From contig CM040421.1 of assembly GCA_022702705.1 (NCBI GenBank), positions 62,001 through 126,000 on the forward strand: a stretch of DNA of 64,000 bases, written 5' to 3'. Shown piece after piece: positions 1 through 12,279 of this stretch. Each line of letters opens with the position of its first letter. The first letter of the stretch is position 1. The notes under the pieces were generated by a model. It searched no databases, was not told the DNA's origin, and saw only the letters and a list, made by a program, of their open reading frames with translations. Origin of the DNA: Papilionanthe hookeriana x Papilionanthe teres. Its lineage: Eukaryota; Streptophyta; Magnoliopsida; Asparagales; Orchidaceae. The position numbers and the translations under genes are program-made.

Positions 1-590
1 TTGTTTTGGTGGTATAGTAGTTGGCTTAATCTGATGTAAAGGTTCGTGTTGATGTAGTGTTACTGGGTGGTGTTGTACATTAGTGTTATGCCGGTGTTAT
101 TATGGTGTTATGGATTTATTATCAAGGAGTTTTACTGATATTAAAATTTTGTTTACAGGTGTAGTTTTTGTTAGGCAAAAATCCTTTTGATATTATGATA
201 TAATTTTTAGTGTTTTACCGGTGTTACGATGGTATTAAACTTATGTTATCTTGGTGTTACTCTAGTGTTATTCTAGCTAGATTGTGATTTTTTTGGTGTA
301 ATTATTGTGTTACTCCGATGTTATGTTGGTTTCTACCTTTGATATAGTTATGTTAGTTTGGTATAATAGTTGACTTTATTTGATGTTAATGTTGGTTCAA
401 GGCTTTGGGACATTGGGTGTTGTGCAGTGGTATTGTGTGGATGTTATTATGGTGTTATTGATGTGTTATCATTGTGTGATGCTAGTGTTATGCTGGTGTT
501 ATCATGATCTTATAATGATGTTACTGTGGGTGTTTAAGTTGTGTAATTAATGGGGTGTTGTTCAGCGCTTTTGCCTTTTTTGACTGTGTT
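1..590. repeat. GTGTTATT-type degenerate repeats, transposase intron 1 (left arm)
   Basis: Dozens of variants of GTGTTAT(T), such as GGTGTTATTATGGTGTTAT, fill the stretch upstream of exon 2. It matches the intron of the right copy (15,623-16,645), where the motif reads TAACAC on the + strand. Confidence 0.75.
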
Positions 591-608
591 AATTCTGTTC
601 AAATTTGC

Positions 609-2736
609 AGTCTTGTGAGCTTACAGATGTTTTTTATGAACCAATTGCCGAGAATTTTCTGAGTAGCACTGTCCACAATGAGCAATAAGCATATGAAAGC
701 TATTGTGCATATGCACATTATGTAGGATTCACTGTTTGGAGGGACCATAGTAGCTACTGATCGAACTCCAGTAAATTGAAGAGCAAAGATTATATTTGCG
801 GTAAAGCTGGCTACAAGAAAGAGTCTAACACCATGAATACAGTGAAGTTCAAAAAATCAGACACCGGGACTGGTTGTAAGGCTATGGTTTGATATGCTGT
901 TGATCATGAAGGCAATTGGAAAGTGATGAAATTAAATGAAAATCACAATCATCCTTTGGCTGAAAATGGTGATAAACATCTTTTTCGTTCCAACAGAAGG
1001 ATAAGTGAGTTAAATGCAGATGTTTTAAGATCAATGACATGATCAAGGATCAGAGCAAGAGATGCATACCAATTCATTGCTATGGTGGTTGGGGGTGTGA
1101 AGAATTTGGAATACACTAAGAGAGATGCATTTAATTTCATTCAAAGAGAAAGAAGAGAAATGACTGAACATGGAGATGTTAATGCTCTAATACAAATGTT
1201 TATTGAGAGGCAAGCTTGGGATACCATGCTTGCATGAGATTTCCAAACAGATGAGTCTGGTAGGTTAACAAGCATTTTTTGGAACGATGGGTTATCCAGG
1301 CTGGATTATGACTGTTTTGGTGATGTGATAATTTTTTATACAAGTTACATATTAAATAAATATAACTTATGCTGTGCTCCTTTTGTGGGGGTAAACCACT
1401 GCTGGCAAAACGTCCTCTTCGGAGTTGGATATTTGACCGATGAAACTACTGAGTCATTCATATGGCTATTCAAATCATTCATTCGAATAATGAGAGGAAA
1501 ACATCCAATAACATTTTTCACAGACCAGGATCAAACGATGGCAAGAGCCATTGAGAATGCCTCCCACAGACACGTCACAGATTATGCCGATGGCATATCT
1601 ACAAGAAACTATCTTCAAAAGTGCATTGTGGCGTTCGTACTAAGAGCGTCAGTGATCTTTTTTATAAATGCATGACTCAGAGTGATTCTGAGGAGGAGTT
1701 CAAAGAAACATGGTTTTTAATGATAGAGGTGGGAGAATTACAAAGCAATTTCTGGTTAGACGAAATGTAACGTATACGACACAAATAGTCAATAACATTT
1801 AATAAAGATAATTTGGAATGAAAGTCTTATCAACGCAGAGGAGTGAGTGCACCAATGATGTCTGTCACGGTGTTGCAAAGCCCACAAGCTCTCTGACAGA
1901 TTGTTTTATCGGTATTGAAAACATAATAAAAACGTGGCGCCAAAACGAGAATGACGAAGATTTCAAATGCGGTCAGTCCGGCACAACGCCTATGGTTAAA
2001 ATCATTCCAATACCATATTTTATACAAGGAAGCTTTATTCAATGTTTGAACAAGAGCTATTGAATGACTTATGTGGGCATATAGTTGAATTACCTGTAGG
2101 GAGTCAGAATAAATATTATGTAATGAGCCTGGATGATGAGGGGACTTGACAGCTCTGGACTGTGCTAGTTGACAAGGTTAATTGTGAGGTCATATGTTCT
2201 TGCAAAAAAATTTGAAATGATGGGATTGTTTTGCTCCCATGCACTATTTGTTCTTAACGTAGCCAAAATGAGGTTGATTCTGGAAAAAATATTTCTTATT
2301 GTGGTGGTCAATGCATGCTAAAAGGGACATCTATAATAGGTTTGGAAACAGAGATATAAAGAACTCCAAGGTGAATAATGTTTCTTCAAGTGACCTTATA
2401 TTTATTTAATGCTCGCAGAAATTTGCATATCAACTCATTAATAAAGCACACGAAAATGATATTGTCCAGAAATGTCTGTGGGACACGTTTAAAAAACTAT
2501 CTATAGATCTTGATGATGTTCTAGCATGGAGAGTGCCCCAAGTTAAGAAAATAATCAAGAAGAGAAAATTTTCAAATTTTGAGTGCAATGTGAACGACCT
2601 TGCAAAAATGAGGCTGAAAGGGATATCAATATCTAGGTTGAAAGGATATTGGGAGAAAAATTTGAAAGCCAAAAGTAAATATTTGTTGATTCAGTTTTTC
2701 CTTGAATCGGTGTATAATGCATATTCCTTACTTTAA
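609..2736 (+). pseudogene. FAR1/MULE transposase, decayed (left arm)
   Basis: Exon 2 of the transposase follows a CAG acceptor at about 609. In order it shows: a FAR1-type zinc domain (HNEQ, AYESYCAYAHYVGFTV, a conserved Cys, then ENHNHPL); the MULE domain (RLTSIFWNDGLSRLDYD, APFVGVNHCWQNVLFGVGYL, FIWLFKSFIRIM, ITFFTDQDQTMARAI); and a SWIM-type CSC...CSHAL zinc motif. Several in-frame stops (for example after HNEQ and after AWDTMLA) and frameshifts, one inside the SWIM motif at about 2,205, break it. The first catalytic Asp, normally in FDTTY, is Tyr (FYTSY). Exon 1 is off the window. The C-terminus reads through a basic FAR1-like tail and stops at 2,736. Confidence 0.85.
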
Positions 2737-3059
2737 CCTTTGCATTCAGGAAAAAAACAAGTATCAACTAGCTATGATGTTAATCCATTTGATGAAATTT
2801 TGACAGACTGTCTGACCCATGTATGTCACTTAAATTTAATTTCATTTGACTGCCTTTTATGTAAAATAATTTACTAATTTAACACTTGGTATTCATACCT
2901 TATGATAGGAATACAATGCAACACAACTAACTCAAACATATACTGGACTGTTGATGAACTCTATAAATGAGAGATGAATATATTGTTTTCACTATAACAT
3001 TGTAATGGTGGTTATACTATATTAATTGTAATGCAATTGACTTAATTGTGGAAAATTTT

Positions 3060-3960
3060 ATATAAATTTCAATTATTAGTATTTAGCATAGTTGACATTA
3101 ATAACGCATGAATACACATGTATAACATTAATAACACCAGGAAAACACTTGAATAACACGCAAATAACACGCAAATAACACGTGAATAACACATAACACT
3201 GAAAACACATGTAAAACACGTATTATTGTTATTCGTTCTCATAATTTTTTTTAAATAACAATTTAAATTGGTGTTTATGCTAGGTTATTTTCTAAATTTT
3301 AGTGCCTAAACTTTAATAATATGTGGATATAATGAAAAACAAGAATAACACGTATAGAAAAGCTGAATAACACGCCAATAACACGTGAATAACAAACAAC
3401 ACTGATAACACGTGTATAACATCTATTATTGTTATACGTTCTTCTAATTTTTTATGAATAACAATTTAAATTGGTGCCTATACTGGGTTATTTCTCTAAA
3501 TTTTAGTGCCTAAACTTTAATAATATTTGAATATAATGAAAAACAAATAGGTGAATAACGTGTCAATAACACACGAGTAACATGCGAGTAACACCCTAAG
3601 AAAAATGGATAACACGTTATTCACGTAATATTAAGTGAATATTTCCGGTGTTACTATATTACTGCGCGTTACTCCAAGGGAATTTTACCCGTGGTACTGC
3701 GTTAACGCGTTACTCTATAAGGGAATATTCCTTGCGTTTCTCCGCGGCGTACACATGCATTATTCATGGAATATTCCCCGTGTTACTATGTTTCTGCGTG
3801 TTATTGGACTGATTAATCGCTGAAGCCCGTGTTATTCCCCCGATTAATTGCCGAAGCCCGTGTTATTCTGCATTATTCCACGTTATTACGTGTTATTCCG
3901 TGTTATTTGGTTGATAAAACATGTTATTCTGCGTGTTATCCCACGTTATTCCGCTATATT
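3060..3960. repeat. AATAACAC/GTGTTATT repeat block downstream of left transposase
   Basis: Up to about 3,600 the + strand carries AATAACACG-type repeats; afterwards the motif flips to CGTGTTATTCC types. Similar sequence in mirror image lies at 12,290-13,160. The block lies between the two convergent genes and contains no reading frame I would believe. Confidence 0.7.
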
Positions 3961-4268
3961 TACGTGTTTGGCGAGGAAAACACTTCCCATTCAGGAAAAA
4001 AAATAGTCATCACCTGGACATACAATACCAAGAAAAAGAATGCTTTATCCAAACTTAGAGCAGCAACCTCAGAACCCAAACAATCATATGATCCATCACG
4101 CCCTTCTCAATAAACCAATCCAAGCATCAGGTAGCTAAATCACTGGAAAAGAGGCACAAACACTACAATACTTGTTGATTCAAAATCGAAGCATTGTAGA
4201 ATTCATTATATAATAAATATGAAAATCAACTGAGCAAATGTAAGTATTATAATATATAAATATACAAA

Positions 4269-7200
4269 TTAAGGTTGTGGCCTTATCAACATATAAATGT
4301 CATATGCAAATTCAGCTCTAAAACGTTCCATATCAGCCTGCCAGTTCGTATGCTCACTCCAGTCCACCTCATTGGCCTGTACTAATGTTTCCATGTACTT
4401 GCAAACAAACATGTCACAATCAACACTATTGCTTTGTGTACGCACATTCCTAACTATTGCTAGTCCCCATTTCAGTATTTTAGTCCTGAATACCTTGGCG
4501 GCATCTTTAGCGAATATGTTGACCTACATAGTTGGTAAAGTAATGTTGTGTTATTGAAGTGTTATGCAAACATTGTTGTGGAGTAATGCTGTGTTTGTTG
4601 TATTATTTAAGTGTAATGTGGTGTTATTAATGTTACTGTTGTGTTATTAAGGGGGGCATTGCTTAGGTGCAGCTGCAGTACTTAAGGATTGATGTGGTGT
4701 TTAGACACTTACAACTTCTTGAGCATGGTCCTTGTGAATTGGGTTTGGTAGACAGTAGTATATTCTCCATTTTCTCAACTTCAAATCTTGCACCAATAAA
4801 ATCCAATGCTGATTCTGAATGATAGAAAACAATATCATTTCTGCATTTTAAACAGCTTCCTTCGTAATATGTTGCAGAAATGATTCCCTATTATATTTCT
4901 TATGTTATAACATTAGGTTGCGTGTGCAATTAATATATGACTATAAAATGTGTGAGCACATTTAAGTTGATTAATTACCCCATATTGCGGCGATACATAT
5001 AGGTAAGACCGGTATAAATCAGATCTCATTAATGTTCTTTGGCGCAGTAAAGAAGCAAATATATCAACGTGCTCGTTTCCAATCACTTATCTAATAGTAT
5101 CTCTTTAAGGCCAATATGGTCAGTCAGAATCCTGGGCATACTAACTATAATATCACTTCTACATTGTTAAGAAAGAGTTTGTGTTAATGAAAACAAAAAT
5201 TGCTGCATAACATTTAAATGGCGGTGAACATTTACTTACGGTTCAGTGTATTTGACAATGTAGCGATCAATTTCATCCTGCATTTCTACTGGTATCAGTG
5301 ATCTACCAGGAAAATCAATAAATAGATCCGCAGTACGAACATACAAAAGAAAACAAAACGTGTTAACCACAATGAGGACATGAAAAAATATGGTTCAAAT
5401 TAGAGATCATTTTTTATTAGTAAAACTATGGCATATTCGTCTCCATTGTCGTTGTGGCTCTGACTAGAGATTAATTCTGTACCACCTGACCCGTTATTTC
5501 TTCATCTAAACTTAATTCGAGATTTATATTTTCATCTGGTTGTTGGGCCTTTTGGGTTTCGCCTTCTTATGCATCAATATGTATTGTGGATGTCAGAAGG
5601 TGCGTCTACAAAAAGAAATTTTATAATGAGGCATAATACGAAGTTATATAATAGTTTACAAAATAGAATTTCATACTCACCGAATGGGACAGACTCAAGA
5701 ACACCCTTGATTGCTCGTTCAACTTTCTCGGGGTCTTCATTCATTGTCTCATCCCCGACTACGTCGTCTCGTGCATCTCTTATTATTTCTTCGGAGTGTA
5801 TGATGTCGACCTCATTATTTCTATCATTATTGTCTATTTTTTTCTGTATAGGAGGTTCCGGTATAACATATATAGGATGTTGAACGACAACAACTCTAAC
5901 TCTCTTCCTTCTCTTGAATTGGTACTTGGACACAGGGGAAACCCTCTTACTTCTACTGCTGCTGGACTTCTCCCTTCAGAGAGGGGAATGACTGGTACTC
6001 GTTTATGTTGGCTGAACCACTTTGTCAGCTTTATTTTCAATTAACCTCTGAACTATGTGTAAGGTTAGCCAATGTGTCTACCACAATTGGCATCTGTTTA
6101 CTAAATCCTGTCGCTATATTTTGTATATTTACAATTATTTCTTGTTGAGCTTCAAGCATATCCAGCGTTCTGCTTTCATCGTTCCCTCCTGTGTAAGCAG
6201 CCACTGGAGTTGCATCGCTTGAAACAATTGTGCCTCTCCCATATGATCTTCGTGAAGATGGACCCGTCGGAGTTTCATGGTGGGGGATTGGTCTGGCAGG
6301 ACTGGGTGGTCCCTGATCTGAATTTGACAGCAGTTGGAGCTCGTCGTCTCTTAAATCTAAGAAGCTGTCATGAACCTACAATGAAAAATACAATGCCAAA
6401 AATAAATAATAGGTAAAACATTATACAATCAATATGAAAGTAGGTGAATTCTTATAATCCAATAATTCTCTTACCTGTACATGATCAAGCCTCTTAAAGG
6501 CTTCGTGAATTTGTTGAGCAGACAACCCATACTTTGTTGGCCACCTCAGAATGCGAGGTCTAGCCTCAGGAACAGCAGGTGCTATCAGAGACTTGTGCTC
6601 CTAAAACCATATCTGATGATTTCAAACACCACAAACAGGTATGACAAAGTAAATACAAGAAAAGAAAAAGTTCAAGGGGAAATAAGTTTAACTGTAATCA
6701 TGAATGACTTACCGTTAAAAGAAATACAAATCCTTGAATATACCCTAATGACTTATTCTGTCTTAATTTTATTGCAGCCGTGCTCACCTGATCGAGGATC
6801 ATCTCACATATGGCAGCAGACTAATTAAATGAGGAAAAAATTTGTACATTTATAGCAAAAGCAGAAAGATCTGCAGACATGAAAATTACTTGACAGAAAA
6901 AATAAATTAGTTTGTATAAACTTCAAATATAACTGCTCGAAACGAGGGGTTGTAGATTCTTCTGCAAAAACGTTAGTCAGTTGGTCCTTTAATTTTCTGG
7001 CATCCACGTTGGATTAGTGACAATTCTTCCATCTAACAAGCTCTCCTCTGTTTGACATGCCTACTATTAGAGCCACGTGGTCGGCATGCAATTTAACCTT
7101 TTTTCCACCCATTCAGAAGAGCCTCCTCTGATGATCCCAGCATATCAGAATGCATAATGTGAAGACATTGTCCTGTGGATATGCCGACATATCAAAGAAA

Positions 7201-7322
7201 GTAAACACCCCCATCTGTTTTAAATCATTAACTATTTCCTCCGAAATATGATCTCTGATTGTATTCAAAGCATCTCTTACTGCAGATGGACGACATCTAC
7301 AGTTGAAAGTCCTTGCGCTCAT
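4269..7322 (-). pseudogene. Ulp1-like protease gene, decayed (left arm)
   Basis: This is a multi-exon gene in the same layout as 8,881-11,987. The first exon (from 7,322) reads MSARTFNCRCRPSAVRDAL, EEIVNDLKQMGVFTFFDM and YPQDNVF, the N-terminal plant-mobile-domain-like region typical of Ulp1-carrying MULE proteins. A basic stretch KRRKRVRVVVVQ and an acidic region (about 5,900-5,700) follow. The last exon holds the C48 protease core: QNQHWILLVQDL with the catalytic His, then TQSNSVDCDMFVCKYME with the Gln and Cys. The catalytic Asp expected in IYDPLP is Tyr here (IYYCLP). The reading frame is broken by a stop after QRRLF and by further lesions. Confidence 0.8.
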
Positions 7323-7399
7323 AATCCTGCAAATTGAAGCAGTCTCAAATTAATCAAATAATACCTCAATAACATTTGAGTAAGAAATCAACATACGTA

Positions 7400-7693
7400 A
7401 GTTATTTGTGTCATTAGCGTAGTCTAACATCAATAACAAATAAATAACACATGAATAACACTTGAATAACACAAAAATAACTCATAAATAATATAAATAA
7501 CATGAATAAGCCATCTATAACACATAGATAACTAAGAATAACACATCCATTATATCAAATCCACAGCAGTACACATACAAATTACAACTATAAGGTTACT
7601 TTGTGTTATGAGTGGTTAATAATGTGGTATTTCGTGTTATTGGTGTTACTCTTGTGTTATTCATGTGTTATTAGTGTGTTATTAGTCTTATTG
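7400..7693. repeat. AATAACAC/GTGTTATT repeat block, inner end of left arm
   Basis: This is an imperfect mirror of 8,481-8,790. The repeat polarity flips at about 7,590-7,610, so the block can itself fold back. It is the last part of the left arm before similarity stops. Confidence 0.7.
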
Positions 7694-7702
7694 ACGAGCG
7701 AT

Positions 7703-7862
7703 GGGGCAAAATATTATATCCGGACTCCGCACCTATCTCTACGTGCGGAGTCTAATGGCAGCTCGCCACGTCGACTTGCCCGACCCCACCCGTGAAAACA
7801 GCGATGGAAATGAAATTTACGTGCGGCCCGACCCGAATCCAACCCGCGACTCTATTTCCGAC
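7703..7862 (+). repeat. Left terminal inverted repeat of MULE
   Basis: About 160 bp align with the reverse complement of 16,833-16,996, sharing for example ATGGCAGCTCGCCA, GGAAATGAAATTTACGTGC and AATCCAACCCGCGAC. Within it GACTCCGCAC (7,723-7,732) and GTGCGGAGTC (7,743-7,752) form a perfect 10-bp stem around a 10-base loop. It is far richer in CpG than the neighbouring AT-rich sequence. Confidence 0.85.
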
Positions 7863-8159
7863 GGTTCAAAAAATTACATTCGAAGCATAATAATATTTCC
7901 GACGTTTCGAAAAAATACCTTAATAATATTTCCGACGTTTCGAACTATCTTTCTCGGCAGAAACCCATTCCATTCCCTTTCTTCTTTAGGGCAAAATTTC
8001 CTTCTTTCGGTGAAACCAGTTGAAACCCTACCCCCCTAAAAGATTTCTTTGGCGCGCAAGGAGCATGATATCTAGCAGATCGATAAAATCAAGGTACATT
8101 TAGCTTTTTTTTAGTAAGATGAATCTCCCTATTCAATTAAACGCAAGTGCTCTCTGCAC

Positions 8160-8860
8160 AGCAAAAAAACCTCAAAAGATTTATCATTAGACATGAATAA
8201 CAAATAATAACATAGCAATAATACATGAATAACTCATAAATAAGACTCTAATAATAACACATGAATAACACAAATAACGGTAGGACAGTAATAACAGAGG
8301 GTTTAGGGTCGAATACATTAGGTTCATGAAATAAATAATAGTATATTCTCCGCACGTAATTAGAATATTACCTTAGCTGTCATGAATAACACACCTTTAG
8401 CTGTATTGAATAACACAGGTAACAGTACAATAACACTTCGAAAAGATAGTAATAACATAACAATAATATATGAATAACACATCAATAAAACTAATAACAC
8501 ACCAATAACATATGAATAACACAAGATTAACACCAATAACACGAACTACCACATTATTAACCACTCATAACACAACAATAACCTTATAGTTGTAATTTGT
8601 ATGTGTATTCATTGTGGTTTTGATGTTATAGATGTGTTATTCTTGTGTTATCTATGTGTTATATATGTCTTATTCATGTTATTTATATTATTTATGAGTT
8701 ATTTCTGTGTTATTCATAAGTTATTAATGTGTTATTCATGTGTCATTTATGTGTTATTGGTGTGTTATAGATGTTAGACTACGCCAATGACACACAAATA
8801 ACTTATGTATGTTTATTTCTTACTCAAATGTTATTGAGGTATTATTTGGTTAATTTGAAA
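8160..8860. repeat. AATAACAC/GTGTTATT repeat block upstream of Ulp1 gene
   Basis: AATAACAC variants run to about 8,585, then polarity flips to GTGTTAT variants up to the first Ulp1 exon. The stretch 7,863-8,480 between this and the terminal repeat has no counterpart in the left arm and probably holds the Ulp1 promoter and leader. Confidence 0.7.
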
Positions 8861-8880
8861 CTGTTTCAATTTGCAGGATT

Positions 8881-11800
8881 ATGAGCGCAAGGACTTTCAA
8901 CTGTAGATGTCGTTCATCTGCAGTAAGAGGTGCTTTGGATACAGTCTGAGATCTCATTTCGGAGGAGACAGTTAATGATTTAAAGCAGATGTGGGTGTTT
9001 GCTTTCTTTGATATGACGATATATCCACAGGACAATGTTTTCACATTACACATTCTGAGATACTGAGATCATCAGAGGAGGCTCTTTTAAATGGGTGGAA
9101 AAGAGGTTAAATTGCATGCCGACCACATGGCTCTAATAGTGGGCATGTCAAACAAAGGAGAGCCTGTTACATGGAAGAATGGTCCTTTGTCCAACATGGA
9201 TGCCAGAAAATTAAAGGACCAACTAACTTTTTTGCAGAAGGATCTACAACCCTTCGCTTCGAGCAGTTTTATTTGAAGTTTATATAACTAATTTATTTTT
9301 TCCATCAAGTAATTTTCATGTGCTTGCAGATCTTGCTGCTTTTGCTATGAATGTACAAACTTTTCCTCATTTAATTGGTCTGCTGCCATATGTGAGATGA
9401 TCTTTAATCAGGTGAGCACAGCTGCAATAAAATTAAGACAGAATAAGTCATTAGGGTATATTCAAGTATTTCTATTTCTTTTAACGGCAAGTCATTTATG
9501 TTTACAGTTAAACTTATTTTCCCTTGGAACTTTTTCTTTTCTTGTATTTACTTTATCATACCTGTTTGTGGTGTTTGAAATCCTCAGATATGGTTTTGCG
9601 AGCACACGTCTCTGATAGCTCCTGCTGTTCCTGAGACTAGACCTCGCATTTTGAGGTGGCCAACAAAGTATGGGTTGTCTGCTCAACAAATTCGCGAAGC
9701 CTTCAAGAGGCTTGATCATGTACATGTAAGAGAATTATTTGATTATGAGAATTCACCTATTTTCATATTATTTGTATAATATGCCTTACATATTATTTGT
9801 TTTTGGCATTGTATTTTTCATTGTAGGTTCATGACAGCTTCTTAGACTTAATAGACGACGAGCTCCAACTGCTGTCAAATCCAGATCAGGGACCACCCAG
9901 TCTTGTCAGGCCAATCCCCCACCATGAAACTCCGGCGGGTCCATCTTCACCAAGATTATATGGGAGAGGCACAATTGTTTCAAGCGATGCCACTCCAATG
10001 ATTGCTTACACAAGAGGGAACGATGAAAGCAGAACGCTAAAGATGCTAAACGCTCAACAAGAAATAATTATAAATATACAAAATATAGCGACAAGATTGA
10101 GTAAACAGATGCCAATTGTGGTAGACAATTGACTAACCTTACACATATGGTTTAGAGGTTAATTGAAAGTAAACTGACAAAGTGGTTCAACCAACATGAA
10201 CGAGTACCAGCCATTCCCCTCTCCGAAGAGACAAGTCCAGTAGCAGTGGAAACAGGAGGGCTGCCCCTGTATCCAAGTACCAATTCAAGAGAAGGAAAAG
10301 AGCTAGTGATGTTGTCGTTCAACATCTTATAGATGTTATACCGGAACCTCCTATACAGGAAAAAGTAGACAATAATGATAGAAATAATGTGGTCGACGTC
10401 ATACAGTCCGAAGAAATAATAAGAGATGAACGAGACGAAGACGTAGTCAGGGATGAGACAATGAATGAAGACCCTGAGGAAGTCGAACAAGCAATCAAGG
10501 GTGTTCTTGAGTCTTTATCCCATTCAGTGAGTATGAAATTCTATTTTGTAGGCTATTATATAACTTCGTATTATGTCTATTATAATATTTCTTTTTGTAG
10601 ACGCGTCTTCTGACATCCACTGTACATACTGATGCACAAGAAGGCGAGACCCAAGAGGCCCAACAACCAGATGAAAATGTAGATCTCGAATTAAGTTTAG
10701 ATGAAGAAATAATAGGGCTAGGTGGTATAGAAATAATCTCTAGTCAGAGCCACAGCGACAATGGAGACGAATATGCTATAGTTGTACTAATAAAAATTGA
10801 TCTCTCTAATTTGAACCATGTTTTTTTATGTACTCATTGTGGTTAACAACACATTTTGTTTTCTTTCGTAGGTTCGTACTGCGGATATATTTATTGATTT
10901 TCCTGGTAGATCACTGATACCAGTAGAAATGCATATCACTGATACCAGTAGAAATGCATGATGAAATTGATCGCTGCATTGTCAAATACACTGAACCGTA
11001 AGTAAATGTTCACCGCCCTTTAAATGTTATGCAGCAGTTTTTGTTTTCAATTAACACATACTCTCTTTCTTAACGATGCAGAAGTGATATTGTAGTTAGT
11101 ATGCCCGGAATTTTGATTGACCATATTGGCCTTGAAGAGATACTATTAAATAAGTGGTTTGGAAACGAGCACGTTAATATATTTACTTCTTTACTGCGCC
11201 AAAGAACGTTAATGAGATCTGATTTATACCAGTTTTACTTATATGTATCGCCGCAATATGGGGTAATTAATAAACTTAAATGTGCTCACACATTTTATAG
11301 TCATATATTAATTGCACACTCAACCTAATGCTATAATCTTTTGCAGATACATAAGAAATATAATAGGGAATCCTTTCTGAAATATATTACGAAGGAAGCT
11401 GTTCAAAATGCAGAAATGATATTGTTTCATATCTTTCAGAATCAACATTGGATTTTGTTGGTGCAAGATTTGAATTTGAGAAAATGGAGAATATACGACC
11501 CTCTACCAAACCCAATTCATAAGGACTTTGCTCAAGAAGTTGTAAGTGTCTAAACACCACATCAATCCTTAAATACTGCAGCTGCACCTAAGCAATGCCC
11601 CCCTTAATAACACAATAGTAACATTAATAACACCACATTACACTTAAATAATACAACAATAACACAACATTACTCCACAACAATGCTTGCATAACACTTC
11701 AATAACACCACATTATTTCACCAACTATGCAGGTCAACGTATTCGCTAAAGATGCCGCCAAGGTATTCAGGGCTAAAATACTGAAATGGGGACTAGCAAT

Positions 11801-11987
11801 AGTTAGGAATGTGCCTACACAAAACAATAGTGTTGATTGTGACATGTTTGTTTGCAAGTACATGGAAACATTAGTGCAGACCAATGAGGTGGGCTGGAGT
11901 GAGCATACGAATTGGCAGGCCTATATGGAACGTTTTAGAGCTGAATTTGCATATTACATTTGTATGTTGATAAGGCCACAACCTTAA
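8881..11987 (+). pseudogene. Ulp1-like cysteine protease gene of the MULE (C48 family)
   Basis: Exons visible from splice sites and alignment with the left arm are about 8,881-9,275, 9,329-9,490, 9,588-9,726, 9,826 onward, 10,872-10,998, 11,082-11,262, 11,347-11,541 and 11,733-11,987. The N-terminal region reads MSARTFNCRC, GGKEVKLHADHMALIVGMS and IWFCEHTSLIAPAVP. The C-terminal protease core has NQHWILLVQDL (His), WRIYDPLP (Asp) and PTQNNSVDCDMFVCKYME (Gln and Cys in Q-x5-C spacing), so all four active-site residues are present. Ulp1 enzymes cleave SUMO or related tags; a role in transposition is not established. Stops near the start (after ALDTV and HILRY) and a 25-bp frameshifting duplication at 10,910-10,959 suggest a pseudogene, although the last three exons are clean. 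Confidence 0.8.
10910..10959 (+). repeat. 25-bp exact tandem duplication inside Ulp1 gene
   Basis: The 25 bases beginning ATCACTGATACCAGTAGAAA are repeated exactly at 10,910-10,934 and 10,935-10,959. The left arm has the sequence once (about 5,277-5,303, reverse strand). Since 25 is not a multiple of three, it shifts the frame upstream of the protease core. Confidence 0.9.
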
Positions 11988-12279
11988 TTTGTATATTTAT
12001 ATATTATAATACTTACATTTGCTCAGTTGGTTTTCATATTTATTGTATAGTGAATTCTACAATGCTTCAACTTTGAATCAATAAGTATTGTAGTGTTTGT
12101 GCCTCTTTTCCAGTGATTTAGCTACCTGATGCTTGGATTGGTTTATTTAGAAGGGCATGATGGATCATATGATTGTTTGGGTTCTGAGGTTGCTGCTCTA
12201 AGTTTGGATAAAGCATTCTTTTTCTTGGTACTGTCTGTCCAGGTGATAACTATTTTTTTTCTGAGTGGGAAATGTTTTT

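Larger units (their letters stand above)
1..7693 (-). mobile_element. Left, truncated MULE copy (inverted arm)
   Basis: This arm is the mirror image of about 8,481-16,366. It carries the same FAR1/MULE transposase gene (here + strand, from about 609) and the same Ulp1 gene (here - strand, 7,322-4,269), so the whole unit is inverted relative to the right element. Position 1 matches about 16,366, and similarity ends at about 7,693 (matching about 8,481), roughly ten bases before the terminus of the right element. The inner terminal repeat and about 780 bp of subterminal sequence are missing; the outer end lies beyond the window. Both genes carry stops and frameshifts. The arms differ by many substitutions and indels, so this is an old duplication rather than an assembly echo. 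Confidence 0.85.
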
